61,193 nt of DNA from an uncultured Erysipelotrichaceae bacterium (GCA_945877255.1 CAMCRE010000008.1:1-61193), one strand, 5' to 3'; shown: positions 43,553-53,013, counted from the stretch's first letter. Notes: a model not told the origin generated them from the letters alone. Numbers and translations: made by a program.

Positions 43553-44740
43553 TTATTTTTTCCTTAAAATTTTATTGATTAATTTTGAAAATAACTGCAT
43601 ATTGAAATAAAACCACGGTTTTAAATCATCTATCGCAAAAATTGCAGGTGCCCATTTTTTAGAAAACGTTATTTTTAAAGATTTTAATAAACTAACTTGT
43701 TTTGTTTTCCAATATTTTAGTATCGCCAAAAAGTCTTCGTAACCGTAAATAAATGCATAGTTAGTGTCATAGTCAATAAACTTATAATCTTTCTCTGATA
43801 GTTGATTCGTCAGATCAAGATATGCAATATACGGCATATTTATTCCTACTTTGTATATTAAATTATTAAAATTAGTAGTACGTGCATTAATTTCAATTAA
43901 ATAAATTTCACCTGTTTTTTCATGTTTTTTAAATTCAATTTCACCAAAACCTCGGTAGCCAATATTTTCTAAAAAATTTTTAGAAATCGCAACTAATTTT
44001 TCATTATATTTTTGCATCGTAAATACGGATGCTCCAAAGTTAATAGGCCATTGACGTTGTTTTTGTGCTGTCATATAGTGTGTAGTTTTTCCAGAGCGAC
44101 CAATATGGAAATCATACGTCAACATACAATCATCAAATCCAGGAACAATTTCTTGTACGAACACATCTATATTGTGTGCTTTTACTTTTGAAATTCCATC
44201 TTGTAATTGTTGTACATCCTCACAAATGAATACTTTATTTCTAAATATTTTCGTAAACACAACTGTATCTAGTGGTTTAATAATACATGGAAATCCTATT
44301 TCTTTTTCTACTTTTTGTATTAAATTATCATCCAAACCATGAATGGTGTATGGAACTTTGACATTATTTTCAAGTGCAATATCATGTAAAGACCATTTAT
44401 CCAATAATCGACTATTTAATTTTCTAGCTTGACTAATTAAAAAATATTCAGATAATTCGTCATAATATTGATCAATTAATTCTACATATTTATCATGCGA
44501 AGGAAAAAGAACAGGTTTTTGTGTTTGTTGTTTTCCATATGCGATTAATTCTTCGATCATTATTTGTGCATTTTCATTCAAATTCGTTACTTTTAAAAAT
44601 TCATTGATATACTTAGATTTTGCGCCGTAAGTGTTAAAATCATAGTCCAACGCTACAACATGTACACCTTCTTTAGCTAAACATCTAATGATACTTAATC
44701 CAATATAATAATTACACCCTAACACAATTGCTTTATTCAT
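43553..44740 (-). CDS. ATP-grasp ligase, probable D-aspartate ligase
   Basis: A 395-aa ATP-grasp enzyme. N-terminal Rossmann-like VLGCNYYIGLSIIRCLAKEG, ATP-binding lysine in FPCIIKPLDT and the metal-binding end EIEFKKHEKTG...LIEINARTTN. These match carboxylate-amine ligases such as Asl, which add D-Asp to the lysine side chain of the peptidoglycan precursor. The adjacent aspartate racemase supports this. Other ligases of the family (for example for small-molecule synthesis) cannot be excluded. Own promoter at 44779. Confidence 0.72.
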   Translation of the reverse strand: MNKAIVLGCNYYIGLSIIRCLAKEGVHVVALDYDFNTYGAKSKYINEFLKVTNLNENAQIMIEELIAYGKQQTQKPVLFPSHDKYVELIDQYYDELSEYFLISQARKLNSRLLDKWSLHDIALENNVKVPYTIHGLDDNLIQKVEKEIGFPCIIKPLDTVVFTKIFRNKVFICEDVQQLQDGISKVKAHNIDVFVQEIVPGFDDCMLTYDFHIGRSGKTTHYMTAQKQRQWPINFGASVFTMQKYNEKLVAISKNFLENIGYRGFGEIEFKKHEKTGEIYLIEINARTTNFNNLIYKVGINMPYIAYLDLTNQLSEKDYKFIDYDTNYAFIYGYEDFLAILKYWKTKQVSLLKSLKITFSKKWAPAIFAIDDLKPWFYFNMQLFSKLINKILRKK

Positions 44741-44778
44741 TATTCCACCGCCTTATTTTAAAACATTATCAATAAATA

Positions 44779-44807
44779 ATTCTAGCAATTCTTTGCTATT
44801 TTGTCAA
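44779..44807 (-). promoter_or_regulatory. Promoter of the ligase-racemase unit
   Basis: Minus -35 TTGACA (44802-44807), 17-nt spacer, extended -10 TGC-TAGAAT (44779-44784). Confidence 0.72.
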
Positions 44808-44850
44808 ATTTGAACTACATAGCATACAATGTTTCATCATCTTTTTATAT

Positions 44851-46971
44851 TCAATGCTTTGCACCGTAAAACCACAACACTAATCCAGAAAAAACACATA
44901 ATACAGCATAGTAAACTGACTGTGTTATATCATTTGTGAGGACAGATTTTTTAATTAACGGAAGAAGGTGATTTTGATATTCATAATGCTTTTCAACTTC
45001 ATTTTCTTTCACTGTAACATCTAATATTTCATCTGATTTCAAATACCCTATCGGAGCGAGCAACTCTTTAACTTGATACGTCTTCCCAACGATTAAATTT
45101 TCAAATTTTACTTCACCATCATCACTCTCTTTTTCTGCTATTAATTGATTATTGAAGTAAATACCAAACTTAACATAACGTTTAATTTTTTGTTGTGTGG
45201 TGGAATCAATTTTATTAATAACAACTGTACCAGTTTTTTTAAAAGTGATTGTCTGTTCTGGGATAGCATGTTCTTTATTATGATGTATTTTTTTTACCCA
45301 TTTGTCTTCTTGTTTGCGTTCCAAAACTTCATCAAACACAATCCCATTTTTTAATTCAAAGCCATTTACCACCCAACTATATTTAACATGATGTATGTTT
45401 GTTGTTGGTATAAATTCTACAACTTTGTCGACTATTACTTGTTTTGAAATTGGATCTTTACCATTAATTATTAAACGATATTGTTGATTTTTGATTAAAT
45501 CAGCAATCATGATTTCTTCAAATATTACCGTATTACTATTAGGTTCAACATGTTCTAACGGCTTTAAATTTTCACCATACGCTTGTGTTTGAATAATTGG
45601 GATTTTCTCATTCTTCACAACAATCTCTACATTTTTATTACTATTATCAATTATAATGTCATATATTTTTGAATTATTGAAATAATGCGATAATGTAGAT
45701 TTTTCCTTTAATTGATATTTCCCAAAATCTAGGTTTTCAAAACGAGCTATTCCTGCTTGATTAGTTGTGGAAGATTGTATTAATTGATTGTTTTGATACA
45801 ATTCAAAAACAACATCTTTTAATGGTTCATCATTATGCTTCGCTACTTTAAATACTTCCAATCTCCCTTTTTTTCGTTTATTTTCAATTGTTAATTGTAT
45901 GTTTTGCTGATTTTCGTTAATTATAACCGAATAAGTTTTAGTATTCTTTTCATAGTTTTCTAATGGCGTAATTTCTTTTACAATATACTCACCATATTCA
46001 ATATTAGAAAAAACAATTTTACCTTCATGATTTGTTGTTTGACGACTAATTTCTTCATTATTTTTCATAAGTGCAAAAACAACATTTTGTAATGGTTGCT
46101 TATTTTCAGCATCTATTTTTGTTATTTCAACATTCCCATATTTAATAACGTTCAAGTGTAACGTTGTATGAATATGTGCTGGATCATGAACAACTGTTAA
46201 ATTTTGTGAAGTTGCATGGCGATAAAATAATGCTTTACTATCACGATAGCCAATATCACGATTAATAACACCCGCAATTTCTGAATTAACAGCTTGATTT
46301 GTTGCTGTAATTTTTAATGTGTTGCCGTTTTTCTCAAATTGCCAACCAGATTTATTTTCGAAATTTAAGTACGGTAAAATATGATTAGTATCCGTTAAAG
46401 AAATTGTTTCACCTGCTTTAATTGTCTGTGTTGTATTATGAAAACTTGTTGTGTTTTTATTATAAGAATACACTTTATTTCTTAGACTATTTAATTCATC
46501 ACGACTTAAACTACCACCTATCTCAATTACTTCAAACCCTATTGCCTCCCACACTAATAATTTTGTATAAACATAATTTTTTAATGTTTTAGATTCATTC
46601 ATATCCCAACCCCAGAAAATCGCTTTTTTTAAATTATGTAATTGGTCTGAAGTAATTTTATAATTTTTTCTAATTTTTGGATTAGCTAGTTGTATTCCTG
46701 CAACAAGTTGTTCTGGTGTATATATTGCACCATCACTTGAAATTGTAGCAGGATCAACACAAAACGCAACTTCATTATTCATATATAAATATTTTTCTGT
46801 GCCATAGTTATAAGCAGTATATTTATACTGTTTATGTCGCAATTTATAACGAACTGCTATCTTTTCTTTTCCGTGTGTTAATACATTCTCACTAGCCGTT
46901 ACTGCGTCATTCACTTTATAAAATGACACTAAAATCACTAATGATAGTACCAATATAATTATTTTTTTCAT
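44851..46971 (-). CDS. Surface protein with thioester-like domain and Cna-B repeats, non-LPXTG anchor
   Basis: A 706-aa secreted protein. Signal peptide 1-26. Residues 35-260 resemble a Cys-Gln thioester adhesin domain (TED): C71 in VAFCVDPA and T136-x-x-x-x-W141 in YTKLLVWE. The thioester glutamine position (4 before the Trp) is K137, so the bond may not form. Three or four Cna-B/SpaA domains follow (starts near VEITKIDAENKQPL, LEVFKVAKHNDEPL and VVINKIDSTTQQ). The C terminus has SVLTND (676-681), a hydrophobic helix and a short basic end, but no LPXTG. Forms a unit with the lipoprotein 46 nt upstream. Confidence 0.75.
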   Translation of the reverse strand: MKKIIILVLSLVILVSFYKVNDAVTASENVLTHGKEKIAVRYKLRHKQYKYTAYNYGTEKYLYMNNEVAFCVDPATISSDGAIYTPEQLVAGIQLANPKIRKNYKITSDQLHNLKKAIFWGWDMNESKTLKNYVYTKLLVWEAIGFEVIEIGGSLSRDELNSLRNKVYSYNKNTTSFHNTTQTIKAGETISLTDTNHILPYLNFENKSGWQFEKNGNTLKITATNQAVNSEIAGVINRDIGYRDSKALFYRHATSQNLTVVHDPAHIHTTLHLNVIKYGNVEITKIDAENKQPLQNVVFALMKNNEEISRQTTNHEGKIVFSNIEYGEYIVKEITPLENYEKNTKTYSVIINENQQNIQLTIENKRKKGRLEVFKVAKHNDEPLKDVVFELYQNNQLIQSSTTNQAGIARFENLDFGKYQLKEKSTLSHYFNNSKIYDIIIDNSNKNVEIVVKNEKIPIIQTQAYGENLKPLEHVEPNSNTVIFEEIMIADLIKNQQYRLIINGKDPISKQVIVDKVVEFIPTTNIHHVKYSWVVNGFELKNGIVFDEVLERKQEDKWVKKIHHNKEHAIPEQTITFKKTGTVVINKIDSTTQQKIKRYVKFGIYFNNQLIAEKESDDGEVKFENLIVGKTYQVKELLAPIGYLKSDEILDVTVKENEVEKHYEYQNHLLPLIKKSVLTNDITQSVYYAVLCVFSGLVLWFYGAKH

Positions 46972-47017
46972 TTAATCATCCTCTCTATTAAGTTATATTA
47001 ATAATTGAGGATAATTC

Positions 47018-47569
47018 CTATTTTATTACACTTACATACCACACAAAACGTTTATTAACAACATCTGTTACACATGACCACGTCATTTCATATTCAACCA
47101 TTGCTGGGTCATTCACAATTTTATAGTAATACTTTAATGCTTCCTCTTTAGAAACAAACCATTTTTCATATTTATTACGAGGTTTCCAATATTCGCACGT
47201 AATGGCATCAAAAAATTTATTTGGATCTACTGCTATTGACTCTCCACATACTTCAACAGTTTGAGATTGCGTTTTTTCATCCGGTTTATGACGATGCTCA
47301 TTATGATGTTGTTTAGAATGATTACGTTTTTTACTTATTATTTTTTTAGGTTGTGGTAATTTTTCTTTTTTTGCTGCTTGTTCTGGTAGTTGTTTATTTT
47401 CTTTTTCACTTGCTTTTTCCGTGTTTTCTTTCTTATCTATTTTTTCCACTTCTGCTTGTTCATGAAACTGTTCTTTTTGTTGGGGAACTGTTGCTTTTTC
47501 ATCAATTGCTTTTTGCTTTGTTGAACATGCTACCATCAACAAACAAATTAATATTATTAAAATTTTCAT
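47018..47569 (-). CDS. Lipoprotein of unknown function with charged coiled-coil/His-rich stalk
   Basis: A 183-aa lipoprotein: signal peptide with lipobox LMVAC (Cys 15). Residues 18-100 are Lys/Glu-rich, low complexity, with a His-rich patch (KQHHNEHRHKPDEK). Residues 105-183 form a compact domain with three cysteines, four Trp and ending WYVSVIK; I recognise no family. It may act with the thioester-like surface protein that follows. The stalk would lift the small domain from the membrane. Confidence 0.8.
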   Translation of the reverse strand: MKILIILICLLMVACSTKQKAIDEKATVPQQKEQFHEQAEVEKIDKKENTEKASEKENKQLPEQAAKKEKLPQPKKIISKKRNHSKQHHNEHRHKPDEKTQSQTVEVCGESIAVDPNKFFDAITCEYWKPRNKYEKWFVSKEEALKYYYKIVNDPAMVEYEMTWSCVTDVVNKRFVWYVSVIK

Positions 47570-47610
47570 ATTTCACCTCATATATTATATCTTTATTATA
47601 AAACATATCG

Positions 47611-47640
47611 TAAAAAAAATACACATTATTTGTGTATTTT
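47611..47640 (-). terminator. Terminator of the mutY-pulA-glxK unit
   Basis: Stem AAAATACACA/TGTGTATTTT (47616-47625 with 47631-47640) over a 5-nt loop; on minus it is followed by T5 or more. The glxK stop is in the loop. Confidence 0.8.
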
Positions 47641-48768
47641 CCTAAAATAATCAATCATTTTAATTTGAGTATATGCACATTGCATTAATTTTTCTTTTGC
47701 GACATGGAGTGCTTGTTCAAACGACATCGCTCGATCAGCTATCGACACAATCCCGATAAATCCTAATGCATACAATGTTTCATAGTCTTTTCCTAATGCT
47801 CCAGAAATACAAATTGTTGGTTTTTGATATTTTTGAGCAGTCATTACAATACCTGCCGGAACTTTTCCAAACGCAGTTTGATAATCACTTTGACCTTCGC
47901 CTGTAATAACTAAATCACATTCACTAATTGCTTTCTCAATACCACATTTTTCAATCAGAAGCTGAATACCTGATATCCATTTTGCTTTAAGCACACCTAT
48001 TAATGCACTACCGATTCCTCCAGCAGCACCACCACCTATAATCGATTTTAAATCTATATGGTTATTTTGATACATAACAGTAGCGTAGTGTGCCATACAT
48101 TCATCAACAAACGCCATTTTACTAATTAAAATTCCTTTTTGTTTGCCAAAACAATATGTACAACCTTTTTCTCCAAGCAATGTATTACTAACATCACTCG
48201 CTACTATAATTTCTAAATTTTTCAAATAATCCATATTACTTAAATCAATGTATTTTATTTTTCGTAACATACCAGAATTTGTTTGTAGTAGTTGGTAACG
48301 TGAATCATAAAATTTTGCACCTAATGCTTCCAAAACACCAACACCTGCATCATTTGTTGCACTCCCCCCCAAACAAATGATGACTTTTTTTATATTTGAT
48401 TTTGCGATTTCTTTTAGTACAATACCAACGCCATAACTTGTAGTTTGCATCACACGACGTTGTGATAATGGCGTCATTGTCAGTCCTATAATGTTTGCAA
48501 CCTCAACAACTGCTGTTTCACCGTTGTCTATGACACCATAATATGTTGATAGTGATTTGCGATAAGCATCAACTGTTTCTACTTCAACATAATAACCTTC
48601 ACATTGTTCAACATATGAAGCTACGCTACCTTCACCGCCATCACTTGTAATAAATGTTTTTACATCAAAATCAGCATTATATTTCTTTATTCCTTGTTTT
48701 ATACTACTTGCAACTTCTTCTGAACGCAAACAGTTTTTAAACGAATCACACGCTACAACGATTTTCAT
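47626..48768 (-). CDS. glxK: Glycerate kinase (GlxK/GarK family)
   Basis: Phosphorylates D-glycerate (2- or 3-phosphoglycerate product). 380 aa. Diagnostic: VVACDSFKNCLRSEEVASSI at the N terminus, CLGGSATNDAGVGVLEALGA, GGGAAGGIGSAL and VITGEGQSDYQTAFGK. Feeds glycerate into lower glycolysis. Overlaps pulA by 4 nt. Confidence 0.94.
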   Translation of the reverse strand: MKIVVACDSFKNCLRSEEVASSIKQGIKKYNADFDVKTFITSDGGEGSVASYVEQCEGYYVEVETVDAYRKSLSTYYGVIDNGETAVVEVANIIGLTMTPLSQRRVMQTTSYGVGIVLKEIAKSNIKKVIICLGGSATNDAGVGVLEALGAKFYDSRYQLLQTNSGMLRKIKYIDLSNMDYLKNLEIIVASDVSNTLLGEKGCTYCFGKQKGILISKMAFVDECMAHYATVMYQNNHIDLKSIIGGGAAGGIGSALIGVLKAKWISGIQLLIEKCGIEKAISECDLVITGEGQSDYQTAFGKVPAGIVMTAQKYQKPTICISGALGKDYETLYALGFIGIVSIADRAMSFEQALHVAKEKLMQCAYTQIKMIDYFRKIHK

Positions 48769-50690
48769 ATTTTCACCATATAAACACGTTCTTTTTCAAT
48801 TGTTAAATGATGCACTTGTTCGTTAGTGATTATTTCTATCCCACTGATTTCTGTTTCAATAGTGTGTTGTGTTGGATTAAATATAACAACAATATCGTCT
48901 ATTTCGTATTTTATGACGTCTTCACCAATATAGGAAACTGTAACATTTGCTGCATTGATTGCTTTTAGTTGATGATATTTTTTTCGGATGTTAATTAACT
49001 TTTTAGTATAATCAACCATTTCATGTTTAATTTCATTCCAATTAAAATAGTTAATCGAACTATTATCACGATATGTGTTATCTTTTAAATTTTTAGTACG
49101 GCAATATTCTTGTCCACTATGTATAAATGGAATGCCTAGCGATAAGAAGATTGCACTCATTAATAATTTCATTTTTGAAATTGTTTGGGTATTTGTGAGA
49201 GCTAAGTAGTCCCACAACGTGTGATTATCATGGCATTCAAAATAATTAATACTGTTATTGGCAGTTAAATAATTACGACAAAGTAATGCTGTAATTGCAT
49301 CATCACCATGAAATTTTGAATGTAGTAAATACCCTTTTTCTTTATTTTTTCCTTTTAAAACATCTCTGAAAAAATCATTGAAATGCGCAATATTACGCAT
49401 TTTGTGTTGGTTTTGAATTGTTGCTCGTTTTTCTTCAGGTAAAAAACTTGGCATGTTCCAGCCTTCACCATATAACATAAAACTACTGTTAATACTTCGA
49501 CATTTCTCATAGATTAAATTAACAGTATCAATATCTAATATTCCCATTAAATCTAATCGAAGTCCATCTACATGATAGTTTTTTACCCACGATAAACAAC
49601 TGTCAACAATTAACTTTTGACACATAAATGTTGTCGAATCAATATCATTTCCACAATAACTTCCATTTGATAATTCACCTTCATCATTGATTTGGAAATA
49701 ATAATTTGGACATAATATTTGTAGTGGTGATGTTTCAAAGTCATGTACATGGTTAAATACCATATCTAACACAATCGCAATATTATTTTGGTGATATGTT
49801 GCTACAAGATTTGCAAATTCTTGAACACTATCACTAATCGCATAGCGATTAGTCAATGCTTGAAAATGCGTAATATCATATCCCCAGTTATAATGTAAAT
49901 TAGGATGATAATCGTCTGTCGAACCACATGTTGTTACTGGTAGTAATTGTAAGTGGGTGATTCCTAAATCAACTAGATAATCAACACATTTATGACTAGC
50001 CATACTATTAAATGTTTTTGGACTTTCACTAAATTCTGCTGTAAAATCTGCGATATTTGCTTCATATATGATTGCATCACTGTATTGCGTTAAGTGTATG
50101 AAATTTGATTTTTCTATTTTTGAAGCGTCATAAGCGATGCTATACTCATTATTTGGCGTTGTCCGCAAACAATATGGATCAATCGTTTCTGTAATTGTAT
50201 TAGCAATAAATACGCGATAACGATATCGTTTTTCATGTAAATATTGATTAATCGTTATTTTAAATATTCCGTTATCTTTTATCATATCTATTTCACGATC
50301 TTCTAATATTAATTGCATTCGGTATGCGGTTGGTGCATAAACTTTAAACGTTGTTGTGTTATTTAAAAATGTTGCTCCTAAGTCATTTCCAGTATAATTG
50401 AATTGATTGAAATAGTTGGTCTTGACGATATTTCCATATTGTAGTGGTGCTTTTCTGCCATATTCATGTTCTACTTCATATTTTTCACCTATTTTAAGTT
50501 CTGGTGTTTTTAAATGATACACAAAATAATTTTCTTTTTCTTCTATTTTTATAATTTCTAGTTCAAGACAATTTTTTTGATGTTTTAAATAAAATTTTTG
50601 CGATTTTCCATTATAACTTATTTTTTGAAAATAAAATTTTATTAAATGTATATCATCTAAATATGCCTCTAATATGTTTTTTCCTCTCAT
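48765..50690 (-). CDS. pulA: Type I pullulanase (GH13), intracellular
   Basis: Cuts alpha-1,6 branches of pullulan, glycogen or starch. 641 aa without signal peptide. N-terminal CBM48-like beta domain (about 100-195, ATFLNNTTTFKVYAPTAYRM). The YNWGYD motif marks type I pullulanases. Catalytic GH13 regions: VLDMVFNHV, GLRLDLMG (nucleophile Asp), YGEGWNMPS (acid Glu) and ECHDNHTLWD. Small C-terminal beta domain. Probably acts on stored glycogen or imported maltodextrins. Confidence 0.93.
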   Translation of the reverse strand: MRGKNILEAYLDDIHLIKFYFQKISYNGKSQKFYLKHQKNCLELEIIKIEEKENYFVYHLKTPELKIGEKYEVEHEYGRKAPLQYGNIVKTNYFNQFNYTGNDLGATFLNNTTTFKVYAPTAYRMQLILEDREIDMIKDNGIFKITINQYLHEKRYRYRVFIANTITETIDPYCLRTTPNNEYSIAYDASKIEKSNFIHLTQYSDAIIYEANIADFTAEFSESPKTFNSMASHKCVDYLVDLGITHLQLLPVTTCGSTDDYHPNLHYNWGYDITHFQALTNRYAISDSVQEFANLVATYHQNNIAIVLDMVFNHVHDFETSPLQILCPNYYFQINDEGELSNGSYCGNDIDSTTFMCQKLIVDSCLSWVKNYHVDGLRLDLMGILDIDTVNLIYEKCRSINSSFMLYGEGWNMPSFLPEEKRATIQNQHKMRNIAHFNDFFRDVLKGKNKEKGYLLHSKFHGDDAITALLCRNYLTANNSINYFECHDNHTLWDYLALTNTQTISKMKLLMSAIFLSLGIPFIHSGQEYCRTKNLKDNTYRDNSSINYFNWNEIKHEMVDYTKKLINIRKKYHQLKAINAANVTVSYIGEDVIKYEIDDIVVIFNPTQHTIETEISGIEIITNEQVHHLTIEKERVYMVKI

Positions 50691-51712
50691 ATATCCTCCT
50701 GTAATACTGCTATCGGTTCTATATATTTACGGTATACTGTTGCTAGTGCAATGTCTTCTTTGATTGCCACAATAGATTTCCATTCAAATTGGGAATCTTT
50801 ATGATTCATTTCTAATAAATATACTTCTATGTGCCAATCCATATGTGTGAAAATATGTTTACTGGACGGTAATTGCTGAATTGAAATACACGGATATTTC
50901 TCGATTATTTCTTTTTTTGTTAAGTGTTGATTCAACATTGGAAGTTGCCACATGTTCTGAAATACTGTTTTTTGTATGTTTTTTTCTAATGCTATTTCGT
51001 TTTGATATTTGAATATAATAAATGTTTTATTATATGATTGTCGTTTTAATTTTTTTAATTTTACTGGGAGTTCGTTTTGTGTGTTATTTTTAAATGCTAA
51101 ACAATGTTTATTGATAGGGCATATATTACATTGCATCTTTCTATACCCACAAATTGTTGCGCCAAGCTCCATTAATGCTTGATTAAAATCTCCTGCTTGC
51201 TTTGGTAAAATTTTTGATATATTTTCAGCTATTAATTGCTGTGTTTTTTTATTAGCAATATCTAAATAACTATTATTTATTCTACTATATACACGTAAAA
51301 CATTTCCGTCAACTGCTGGTTGTTTTTCATTATACGCAATTGATGCGATTGCTCCTGCTGTATAAGCTCCTATTCCTTTTAATTTAATTATATCACTATA
51401 ACTTTTGGGAAATTCGCCATTATAGTTCAGCATAATTTGATTTGCGGCAAACTTTAAATTTCTCGCTCTAGAATAATATCCTAATCCTTCCCACAATTTC
51501 ATTAACCGCTCATCATCAACTTGTGATAATTGCTGAACGTTTGGTAATTCAGTAATAAAACGTAAGTAAAATGGTATAACTGTTTCTACTTGTGTTTGTT
51601 GCAACATAATTTCACTTATCCATATATGATATGGATTTTTATATTTACGCCATGGTAATTCTCGTTTATTTTGGTAATACCACTTTAACAATGGTTTAAC
51701 TATTTTTTGCAT
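50687..51712 (-). CDS. mutY: A/G-specific adenine DNA glycosylase MutY
   Basis: Removes adenine opposite 8-oxoguanine. 341 aa. WRKYKNPYHIWISEIMLQQTQV (adenine pocket, catalytic Glu), HhH-GPD LKGIGAYTAGAIASIAY followed by VDGNVLRV with catalytic Asp, and the [4Fe-4S] cysteines CGYRKMQCNICPINKHC. C-terminal NUDIX-like 8-oxoG-reading domain (about 225-341). Overlaps pulA by 4 nt. Confidence 0.96.
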   Translation of the reverse strand: MQKIVKPLLKWYYQNKRELPWRKYKNPYHIWISEIMLQQTQVETVIPFYLRFITELPNVQQLSQVDDERLMKLWEGLGYYSRARNLKFAANQIMLNYNGEFPKSYSDIIKLKGIGAYTAGAIASIAYNEKQPAVDGNVLRVYSRINNSYLDIANKKTQQLIAENISKILPKQAGDFNQALMELGATICGYRKMQCNICPINKHCLAFKNNTQNELPVKLKKLKRQSYNKTFIIFKYQNEIALEKNIQKTVFQNMWQLPMLNQHLTKKEIIEKYPCISIQQLPSSKHIFTHMDWHIEVYLLEMNHKDSQFEWKSIVAIKEDIALATVYRKYIEPIAVLQEDI

Positions 51713-51903
51713 ATAAAACCTTCCATGTATATTATTGTAACATATTATATAATTTAATTAAATTTTTTTAAATTTTAGACACATAAAATATTAAAACACT
51801 TAGTTAAGAACACGCACAATTAAATAATTATCCACCTTTTACCACAAATTTGATTTTGTAATTTACGGATTTTAAGATATTTTGCATTTTGAATTGATAT
51901 TAC

Positions 51904-51932
51904 TTGCATTTTTAATGATTTTGTATTATCAT
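51904..51932 (+). promoter_or_regulatory. Promoter of rpmB
   Basis: Plus -35 TTGCAT (51904-51909), 17-nt spacer, -10 TATCAT (51927-51932). SD AAAGGAGGT precedes the gene. Confidence 0.55.
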
Positions 51933-51972
51933 ATATAAGTAACTTATTGAAGTAATGAAAGGAGGTTACGGT

Positions 51973-52164
51973 ATGTCAAAAGTTTGTGCTATTACAGGAA
52001 AAGGTCCTTTATCAGGAAACAAACGTTCTCACTCATTACGTGCTACTCGTCGTAAATGGAACGTAAACCTTCAAACAGTTAAAGTAGTAGTGGATGGGAA
52101 ACCACAAAAAATCCGTATTTCCGCTCGTGCTTTAAAAACATTAAAGGCTAAAAACGCAATATAA
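51973..52164 (+). CDS. rpmB: Ribosomal protein L28
   Basis: 63-aa large-subunit protein: MSKVCAITGKGPLSGNKRSH, then RATRRKWNVNLQ and RISARALKTLK. Cysteine pairs of the zinc-type L28 are absent (one Cys), so it is the zinc-free form. GGAGGT (51961-51966) is 6 nt above this ATG; an ATG six codons earlier overlaps the SD and is not used. Monocistronic on plus. Confidence 0.97.
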   Translation: MSKVCAITGKGPLSGNKRSHSLRATRRKWNVNLQTVKVVVDGKPQKIRISARALKTLKAKNAI

Positions 52165-52186
52165 TAAACCGTCAGGTTTATTGTAA

Positions 52187-52210
52187 CCGAATATTTATTC
52201 GGTTTTTTTT
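52187..52210 (+). terminator. Terminator of rpmB
   Basis: Stem CCGAATA/TATTCGG (52187-52193 with 52196-52202), then T8. A second perfect 8-bp hairpin (52163-52182, AATAAACC/GGTTTATT) overlaps the stop codon just above. Confidence 0.85.
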
Positions 52211-52214
52211 ATTA

Positions 52215-52238
52215 AAGGGATGTGTTATCACATCCCTT
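52215..52238 (-). terminator. Hairpin at the end of the unknown secreted protein gene
   Basis: Perfect 10-bp stem AAGGGATGTG/CACATCCCTT with loop of 4, overlapping the TAA stop on minus. T run weak on minus, so its terminator role is uncertain. Confidence 0.5.
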
Positions 52239-52953
52239 ATTTTGTAAATTCTATGTTTTGTGTAATTTGCATATTTAATGACGGAATATTCCATATCAGT
52301 TTTTCTTTGTGGTCACCTTGATTGTATTGTGAGATATCAATTTCATAATAATGCTTATTTAACACGTATTGATTTTTGATTTGTTTTGTGGAAGGAGCTT
52401 TTTCTTTCACAATCATTTTATTTTTTTCTTGAATTACTGGTTGACTTATAGGTGAATCTTTATATGTATAATAACTAAATTCTAAGTATAAAATATCATT
52501 AATTTTAATTATGGAATATTGGTAATGAAATATGTAGCCAACATCAACGATTATCTCAGTATTTGTTGTGGTGGATGCTTGATTTTTTAACACTAGCGTA
52601 AATTTATTTTTTTCAGAATCTAACTTGTTGTCTATAATATTCACTTTATATGTTTTTTCACCATCTTTTATCGTTGTAAGTAATTGGTCATTTAATAATA
52701 TCGTTGCTTCTTGTACTTTTTCATTGTCATAATCCCATTCTAATAATATACTATCGTTTTCATTTTCTAATGTACCTTTAAAATAATAAATGTTGTTTGT
52801 AATATCTTGGTTTACAACTGTTCGTTTTGTTGCTTCTTGTAATAATGTGTTTTTAAATTGTTTTTCTTTTTGTTCGTTATTTAATCGATTTAAAATTAAT
52901 GAAAATATTATAATACAGCCTACAAGTATGATGTAAAATCCTTTGTTTTTCAA
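52237..52953 (-). CDS. Membrane-anchored extracytoplasmic protein of unknown function
   Basis: A 238-aa protein starting at TTG, with SD GAGGTGAT 4 nt upstream. One N-terminal helix (about 5-22, GFYIILVGCIIIFSLILN) without lipobox; probably an uncleaved anchor. The rest is predicted beta-rich and hydrophilic (YYFKGTLENENDSILLEWDY, ITQNIEF at the end). No family recognised. It stands alone between rpmB and rplT with its own -10 TATAAT at 52971-52976. Confidence 0.7.
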   Translation of the reverse strand: MKNKGFYIILVGCIIIFSLILNRLNNEQKEKQFKNTLLQEATKRTVVNQDITNNIYYFKGTLENENDSILLEWDYDNEKVQEATILLNDQLLTTIKDGEKTYKVNIIDNKLDSEKNKFTLVLKNQASTTTNTEIIVDVGYIFHYQYSIIKINDILYLEFSYYTYKDSPISQPVIQEKNKMIVKEKAPSTKQIKNQYVLNKHYYEIDISQYNQGDHKEKLIWNIPSLNMQITQNIEFTK

Positions 52954-52991
52954 TTTATCACCTCTTTTATATTATACCTATTTTTTAAAAA

Positions 52992-53011
52992 ATAAAAAAG
53001 CCTTTCGGCTT
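52992..53011 (-). terminator. Terminator of the infC-rpmI-rplT operon
   Basis: On minus stem AAGCC/GGCTT with a GAAA tetraloop, followed by TTTTTATT, 2 nt past the rplT stop. Confidence 0.8.
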
Positions 53012-53013
53012 AA

